In this document: positions 58,342-64,000 of the stretch, one piece after another
How positions within the stretch are numbered: position 1 is the stretch's first letter
Layout: each line of letters opens with the position of its first letter
Position numbers and translations under genes: made by a program
Notes under the pieces: generated by a model
The model's database searches: none
What the model was told of the DNA's origin: nothing
Seen by the model: only the letters and a program-made list of their open reading frames with translations
NCBI GenBank assembly: GCA_039621445.1
Contig: CP154956.1
Location: 44,745,291 to 44,809,290, forward strand
Source: Euglena gracilis
Lineage: Eukaryota; Euglenida; Euglenophyceae; Euglenales
DNA: 64,000 nucleotides
Reading direction: 5' to 3'

Positions 58342-58491
58342 GGTGGTGGTGGTGGTGGTGGTGGTGGTGGTGGTGGTGGTGGTGGTGGTGGTGGTGGTGG
58401 TGGTGGTGGTGGTGGTGGTGGTGGTGGTGGTGGTGGTGGTGGTGGTGGTGGTGGTGGTGGTGGTGGTGGTGGTGGTGGTGGTGGTGGTGGT
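58342..58491. repeat. (GGT)n microsatellite
   Basis: About 50 perfect GGT units followed by GATGATGGTG-type sequence. Confidence 0.95.
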
Positions 58492-58899
58492 GACGATGAT
58501 CTTGAGGATGATGATGATGGTGATGATGATGGTGGTGGTGATGCCAACGGCTACATGTTTGGCCCTTTCGGGGGCTGTGCGCCTAAATATACTCAATTAA
58601 CACACTACACAGACCGCAAAACTCACTCTCTGCACCTACACAAAATGATACATGATTGATTCACGCATTGAAAATAATTCATAATGGGTAGCTTGACCCT
58701 GACCTTGCATTTAATGGCAAAGGGCTTGCCCTGTGAAATGGTGAATGAGGAAAGGTTTTGTCAACTGATGGTGAAAGTGACTTGGTCACAGTTCAGCTCC
58801 AAAGGGAATAGGAGGGGTTCCAATCAAAGAAACTGCCCAAAGAAAGCCCCAGCCCCAGCGGCCCCCAAGGGTTCACGAAATGATTTTTGGGCAGAGTTA

Positions 58900-59235
58900 A
58901 ACCCCCCCCACCTATAAGAAACCCGTTTCTTATAGGTGGGTTTCCAAAAAATGGCCCGAGGGGTTTCTTATAGGTGGGGGTTTCTTATAGGTGGGTTTCA
59001 ATGTCCGAAAAGTTTTGAGCCGACAAAAAGCCAAAAGTGGCCAAAAACGGTCAAAAATTTCCTTCGGCGCCTTCGGCGCCGAAGAAAAAAGGGGGTGGTT
59101 GGGTTCAAAGCTCCCCAGGGGTTTCTTATAGGTGGGGGTTTCTTATAGGTGGGCGTCGGTCTGAAAATGCCCAAAGGGTTTCTTATAGGTGGGGGTTTCT
59201 TATAGAGGGGGGTTTCTTATAGGTGGGGGGGGTTT
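58900..59235. mobile_element. Element made of repeated TTTCTTATAGGTGGGG words
   Basis: Left AACCCCCCCCACCTATAAGA, then about eight copies of GTTTCTTATAGGTGGG (one inverted), and a GGCGCCTTCGGCGCC hairpin at about 59068. Right end GTGGGGGGGGTT next to TA. No coding capacity. Confidence 0.55.
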
Positions 59236-59239
59236 TAGG

Positions 59240-60799
59240 GGCAGATGGCCTCTAGGCTTGCCCAATGTCTTGGGTGAATCAGTTAAGAAATGTCGATTTC
59301 GCTGAGCGGGAAAGTGTTTAGGTCATCAAACTGGAACCTGCTGCCGCCACTTGTCTGCACCATGCCAAATCCCGACCCTCCCCCACAACTTCCCTGAACA
59401 GACAACCCCTCCCAACTTCCCATTGAGGGCTAAATGCCGTTGGAGGGGATCTGGGACAGGCTGGCCTTGGCCAACCCCCAGGAGACAAATATTATGCAGA
59501 GTATTATGCGGCGCCTGCCTACCCAGGCACCCCCCCCCACATACCTGCTTTCCCTTGGCCAAAGCAATACTCTGTTTCTGGGCTTCAGCGTCGTAGTGGG
59601 TGGCTTGGCCAGGTGCCCAGACACTTTTTGGCCATGTGTCTTGTGTCCTTCAATTACCCAAAGGTTTCAAGACACTTTGGGCAGAATTCACCTTTTCCGA
59701 AAAAAAAGGCCAAAAAAAACAGCTCAAAGGGTGGGAGCTTGAAACTCTGTTGCACCTGGGGTCAAAATAAACATATTCCTCTTTTAAACACCCATTTTTC
59801 CCCCAAAGACAGCACTTCGGGCCATGCGCTCCACCCCCCCCCCCGGGGTCCCTTGGAGTGCCTGCCCAGAGGGGCACCTCCCCCTGGGCTGGAGTCGGCA
59901 CCGCCTTAAAATTCAACCTGGTGGGGGGCATGGGGAGTTTTGGGGTGGATAAGTGGGGCCACAGTGGGGGGGGGGGGTATGCAAGTGGATACGGAAATGG
60001 AGATGAACAGGATCTTGCAATTTTGGGTTTGGGGGGGAGGCAACCCCCCCACACACGAGGTTTGGGCGTGAAGCCAGAGCCCCTACAGTTTCAGGAAAGT
60101 TGTATTCAGTTTCCCCCACACAGTTATACAGCCCCTGCACACAGTTTCCCCCCTGCTTTTCCCCCCTGACTGGACAAAGAAACCCCCAACTGTCTGGCCT
60201 GATTTGGGATGATACGTGGGGGGTGCAGGAGTTTACTGATCCAAATCAGTCATGCCTCCCTCGAGGGGCAACATGGCCGGTGAACAGTGGAGTTTGGAAT
60301 TTGCGAAATGGGTCGAAACATGCGATCGGTCATTTTCAGGGAGCTGTCCAGTGTGGCTGAGTTCTGAGGGTACCAAGCGAAAGGTCTTGGGGAGAGCTTT
60401 TAATTGATATGCTGTATGGCACCTTAGGTGTGGGATTTCACAAACTAAGATGTCAAATTTTGGAATACACGATCGCTGGAAATAAGCGCATCATGGCTGA
60501 ATCCTGTGGACGTCAGTCAAAAGCCCTTGAGAAGAGCTTTCGATTGATGGGTAACATGGTATCAGACATGTGAAAGTTTTCATATCAGAATCAGTTACCA
60601 GCTGCCTGCATCCCAAGTAAACGGGCGCCTGTCTTGAACACCGTTTTATACAAAACGGACGGGCGCCTGTCCTATTTGAGTATTTGGGGGGTCCTTTGGC
60701 CTATGGGTGTGCTCAAATAAAGGGGGGGAGTGGTACCCTAATGTAAGCAATTTTTTCCCGACCAGATGCCTACCGGGCTTTTTTGGTGTTTTTAGCATC
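59240..60799. other. Non-coding stretch
   Basis: G/C-run inserts at about 59830-59900 and 60660-60740 (CTCAAATAAAGGGGGGGAG); no supported gene on either strand. Confidence 0.4.
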
Positions 60800-60919
60800 C
60801 ACGGGTGCACTTTTGGGTGTTCACGGGTACCTCCAAGGGTGCCCGTGAACACTCAAAAATGTTCACGGGTGACCATATGAAAAACCGTTTAACGTTCACG
60901 GCTTATGGGCACCCATGAA

Positions 60920-61281
60920 CGGAAAATGAAACAAAAACCATTCGTGATTATTGTGCCGCCAATATCCTTTCGGTGTGTTCCACAGCCATGAAGCGTGCTG
61001 TGAACCTGATGGATGCTCAGATGCCTGAACCCCCCACCGTACAAGAATTTGAGGCTGTTTTGCGAACCACAATGTCGCTAGGTAGAGCAACGGTGGATGC
61101 CCTTTGGGGCCAAACCCATGGGGATCAAAAGAAAAAAAATGTCCCGAAGAACCACGCCGCCTTAAGGGCTTTTTTGGAGTATATGGATGTTTGCATGTTT
61201 GCAACACGGTGCAGCTTATGCCAGTCGTGGATGATGCGGCTACATCGTCCCGAAACGCTGCGTGCTGGTAGTCCTTCTTGA
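60920..61281 (+). CDS. Coding-like ORF of unknown function
   Basis: Open after a TGA near 60917: includes RDYCAANILSVCSTAMKRAV, PEPPTVQEFEAVLRTTMSLG and HAALRAFLEYMDVCMFATRC, stopping at 61281. Composition is protein-like (mixed polarity, several Cys) and unlike the low-complexity DNA around. Start codon probably ATG at 60988. Not recognised; could be a domesticated or decayed transposon protein. Confidence 0.33.
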
Positions 61282-61325
61282 ACTACCACATTGACCCAGC
61301 TCCGGAGGGCGCAACCGTTAACCAG

Positions 61326-61762
61326 CTAACCCCCCCCAAAAATAAGACCCGGGTCTTATTTTTGGGTCCGTTGCTGGAAGCCTCCAGGGGGGGTCTTATT
61401 TTTGGGGGGGTCTTATTTTTGGATTTTTTCTTCGGGCCCGAAAAAACACCATTTTTCAGGTTCCCGAGAATGCCAATTTTTTTTCCTTCGGCGCTTCGCG
61501 ACATGTGTAAATTGGTGTAGTTTGACATTTACCCTTTTTTTTCCACTTCAAAAATTTGAAATTTTTTCAAATTTCATCAGTTTTGTGCATGAAATTGGGG
61601 TTTTTGGTAATTTTTCAGGGAAAAATTTCACCGTCCCCGGCGCTTCGCGCCGTCAAGGGGGTCTTATTTATGGGGGGGGGGTCTTATTTTTGGATTTTTG
61701 CTCGATCGGCCCAGGGGGGGTCTTATTTTTGGGGGGGGGGCCTTGTTTGGGGGGGGGGGTTT
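61326..61762. mobile_element. G-run element with GGTCTTATTTTTGGG repeats
   Basis: Left ACCCCCCCCAAAAATAAGAC, then five or more GGTCTTATTTTTGG words and two GGCGCTTCGCG-type hairpins; right run of G with TTTA. It interrupts the segment 60800-62180. Confidence 0.5.
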
Positions 61763-61769
61763 ACTGTCT

Positions 61770-61964
61770 TCCGTTCCATCAGTCTTTCCTCCAACTCCTC
61801 CGTCCGTTCCTTTGTGTCCCGGTGTGGGGTTCGTGCTTTTGCTGCCACGGATGTCCTTCGGGGAAAGAGTGGTGGGCTCCACTTGTGGAGAGGGGTATCA
61901 TTTTGTGTGTGCTGATTTGCGTCGTGCTCCCAAAAAGCCTTGGGTTTGTGCCGGTTGTCGTTGA
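61770..61964 (+). CDS. Coding-like stretch with Cys/His cluster
   Basis: Reads CGEGYHFVCADLRRAPKKPW followed by VCAGC and a stop. H-x2-C then W-x-C-x2-C is the pattern of the second half of a PHD-type zinc finger, but the first half is only visible in other frames (possible frameshift). Low confidence in any function. Confidence 0.27.
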   Translation, partial: SVPSVFPPTPPSVPLCPGVGFVLLLPRMSFGERVVGSTCGEGYHFVCADLRRAPKKPWVCAGCR

Positions 61965-62325
61965 GTGACTGTCGTTCGTTGTTTGGGTACGTGCTTCTGG
62001 CCATGCCTATTTGAGGCATCTTGCGGAACAGCAAGCTGTCACCGCAGTCGCGTCAATGGTATGGCCTTGCCTTTTCCCGGGTTGTTCCCATTCCAAAGGG
62101 CTCCTCCAGTTCCTTCAGTTTCTCACCCCCAAAAGTGTTCACGGGTACCCCCATGGGCACCCGTGAACGGTTCACGATTTCACCCATAGTGGGCATTTTT
62201 TGTTTTTTTAAAAAAAACAACAACAAAAAACCCCCCCCAAAAACACTAAAAAAACATCAAAAAACAAAAGGGAAATTTCATTGAGAAAATTCGTTATGAA
62301 ACACCCAAACCATAATTTGAATCCA

Positions 62326-62380
62326 CTAAGGGGGAGCACACGGCTGGCCGACGGCTGGCCGACGGCGTGCTCCCCCTAAG
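62326..62380. repeat. Perfect-arm palindrome with tandem loop
   Basis: Arms CTAAGGGGGAGCAC and GTGCTCCCCCTAAG (14 bp each) enclose two copies of GGCTGGCCGAC. Confidence 0.85.
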
Positions 62381-64000
62381 TTCAAAAAGTGCCAAAAAAT
62401 GGTCAAAAACATCCAAAAATGCAAAAAAAAATGCAATTTTATGACTTTTCCAATTTTTTGTGGGAAGTGTTTTTTTGGCAGAACTGACCCAGAAATGACC
62501 GAAAAAAAATGCATTCAAAATTTTTTCCTTTTGCAAAACGTTGTGGGTGTTTTTTTGTTTATTTTTATAAAAAAACCTCTATGCAGCCCTGTTGGAAGTT
62601 CCCCCCCCCACATTTTATTTTGACCTGTCCGAAAGTTCCCCCAAACGTTTAGCTGTCCACAACTCATCTTTCGAGACTTTTTCTGATGTGAAACTCCAGA
62701 AATCCATGGGAGAAGTTGCCTCCATGGAATAAAGCCATTTTTTAACCATAATTTGCAACCTTTGTGTTTCCTTACCTATATCGTGAAGTGTGCACCTATG
62801 TTGCCATTTTCCCAAGTACAGTCGGCAGTTAGGAAATCGCAAAAAATGTTGGTTTGCATATCGGCAAAGAAAAAAAAGCTTAAGTGCAAGATACGCTGCC
62901 CAAGTTAAATTCGACCACAAAATTTCGTCATTGTTTGTCTTTCTTTTTTCATTGGCAAAGACCATCAATATATATTATCTATATCGCGATCAATATATTT
63001 TATCTATATTAAAACAAATTAAAAAATAAAAAAAAAATAGAGGTCCAAGTCCTCTACCTCTATGTCACCTCTATCTCATCCAAAAAGCACTAAAATCCCC
63101 TCCCCAACAAGCAAAAAAAGCACACTCTGACCTCCGATTGGATGGCGGAAGGTTTGCAAGGTCAGAGTGTCCATTACAATTTCCAGAACCGCATTGAGCC
63201 AGAATCAGCGGAACTGGCAGAGGGGTCGGCGTCCACCAGATCTGGATCATGGTGGTGCATATACCCTCACCCCCGGGGGGTCGGCACGCCGTGGCGAGGG
63301 GTCCGGGGGAAGAGGTTCTCATCCCCAAAAAAGCAGGTTGAAATTTACAAACAAAGCAGCTTGGACAACCTTCATTTGCAGAGTGGGCCGAACCAAACAT
63401 GAAAAAAGGGAAACAATTGAAACTCTTCAGCAAGATTTCCAGGCATTTTCATGGTTTTTGGGGGTGGTCTTTTTTCGAGATGGTGCTTGACACTGGCTTG
63501 GAGTTTAAAAGTTTTTAAAAAAAGGCACAGGTTAATCAATCAACAAATCTTGCCCACCCTACTTTCCTCTAAAGCATTGTGCAAAGGAGTGTCTAGAAAC
63601 TTTTGAACACTGGAGACACGCTCAACGGCTGCCTCTGTCATGGGGAAAAAGCTGACATAGAGGTGACATAGAGGGATAGAGGAGGTTGAAAACCCTCTAC
63701 CTCTACCTCTACCTCTACCTCTACCTCTATCCCTCTACCTCTATGCAGCCTTGCTTCCGACTGGGAAAACTATCAGATAGACATGTAAAGCTCACTCAAC
63801 ACCATTCATCAAAAAATCCACTTCTTTCAGTCCACAAAACATGATGTGTGTTTTGCTTTAACAAAACACACACATTGTGTTTTGTCAATCCACAGAAAAA
63901 CCGTGTGTTTCGATCAAACAAAACAAAAAATGTGTGCTGTGTTCACAATCCACGAAACCACAGATGCTGTGCATTTTTGGGGCAGGCTTCACAAGAAATG
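62381..64000. other. Non-coding stretch at right edge
   Basis: AT-rich with the CCTCTA repeats; the last 150 bp hold three loose repeats of AATCCACAGAAA then GTGTGTTTCGATC. No exon recognised. Confidence 0.4.
63693..63740. repeat. (CCTCTA)n tandem repeat
   Basis: Six or more CTACCT units near 63700, with related GAGGTAGAGG/CCTCTACCTC words at 63038-63070 in a partly inverted arrangement. Confidence 0.85.

Larger units (their letters stand above)
60800..62180 (+). mobile_element. Segment bounded by palindromic GTTCACGGG repeats, with coding-like stretches
   Basis: Left: TGTTCACGGGTACCTCCA paired with GGGTGCCCGTGAACA at 60817-60856, and a further TTCACGG...CCCATGAAC pair to 60920. Right: GTGTTCACGGGTACCCCC with GGGCACCCGTGAAC at 62138-62168. 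Between them lie two plus-strand coding-like stretches and a TA-flanked G-run insert (61326-61762). The arrangement suggests an older transposon-like unit invaded by a younger element. No target-site duplication was identified. Confidence 0.4.

Noticed and set aside
58343-58600. Poly-Val, poly-Gly, poly-Pro and poly-Thr ORFs
   Set aside because: All come from the (GGT)n repeat.

Overview
This 64 kb window is eukaryotic nuclear DNA. It has no long bacterial-style genes. It carries short GC-rich coding exons (100-200 bp, G/C-ending codons) separated by kilobases of AT-rich or low-complexity intron, with GT-AG splice sites, long microsatellites and many non-autonomous DNA-transposon-like inserts. 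I cannot place the organism from sequence alone; a protist or alga with GC-rich codon use is possible, and an animal with GC-rich coding sequence is not excluded. All supported genes lie on the minus strand, so transcription runs from high to low coordinates.

Region 1 (31194 down to 1) looks like one very large gene that runs off the left edge. It starts with a short basic, proline-rich exon, then an exon with a clear IQ (calmodulin-binding) motif, then several Arg/Glu-rich helical exons. The rest is a tandem array of a three-exon module: exon A 120 nt, exon B 70 nt, exon C 131 nt, phases 0-0, 0-1 and 1-0, together 321 nt or 107 codons. Nine recent copies (the ninth loses exon C at the window edge) all keep exactly these lengths and phases although introns vary from about 0.14 to 4 kb. 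A diverged copy (unit 0) comes before them, and decayed A and C copies sit inside unit 3.

Region 2 (about 40.3 to 33.0 kb) is a multi-exon glycoside hydrolase family 18 (chitinase-like) gene with signal peptide, an altered catalytic motif (HGVDYNWE), a probable GC-AG intron and a C-terminal DEL. One or more exons between 34.5 and 33.2 kb were not found.

Region 3 (about 54 to 42.2 kb) contains minus-strand exon candidates. Three repeat a motif like the N-terminal TN-LRAKLGLKPL segment of SART-1/SNU66 tri-snRNP proteins, and two carry a nearby R-KLSRR motif. A terminal exon ends at 42178. Whether these form one gene is unresolved.

Region 4 (54 to 64 kb) has no convincing gene. It holds microsatellites, G-run inverted-repeat elements, a possible tRNA-derived SINE, and a segment at 60.8-62.2 kb with palindromic ends and plus-strand coding-like stretches.

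The mobile-DNA landscape is the other main theme. Two families start CAGGG and have 8-bp target-site duplications (hAT-like). A broad set of TA-flanked elements ends in G/C runs. An arm-loop-arm hairpin of the form GGCGCC-TTCG-GCGCC recurs inside otherwise different elements. The clearest new observations are the frame-perfect tandem exon-triplet gene and this modular G-run/hairpin element system.
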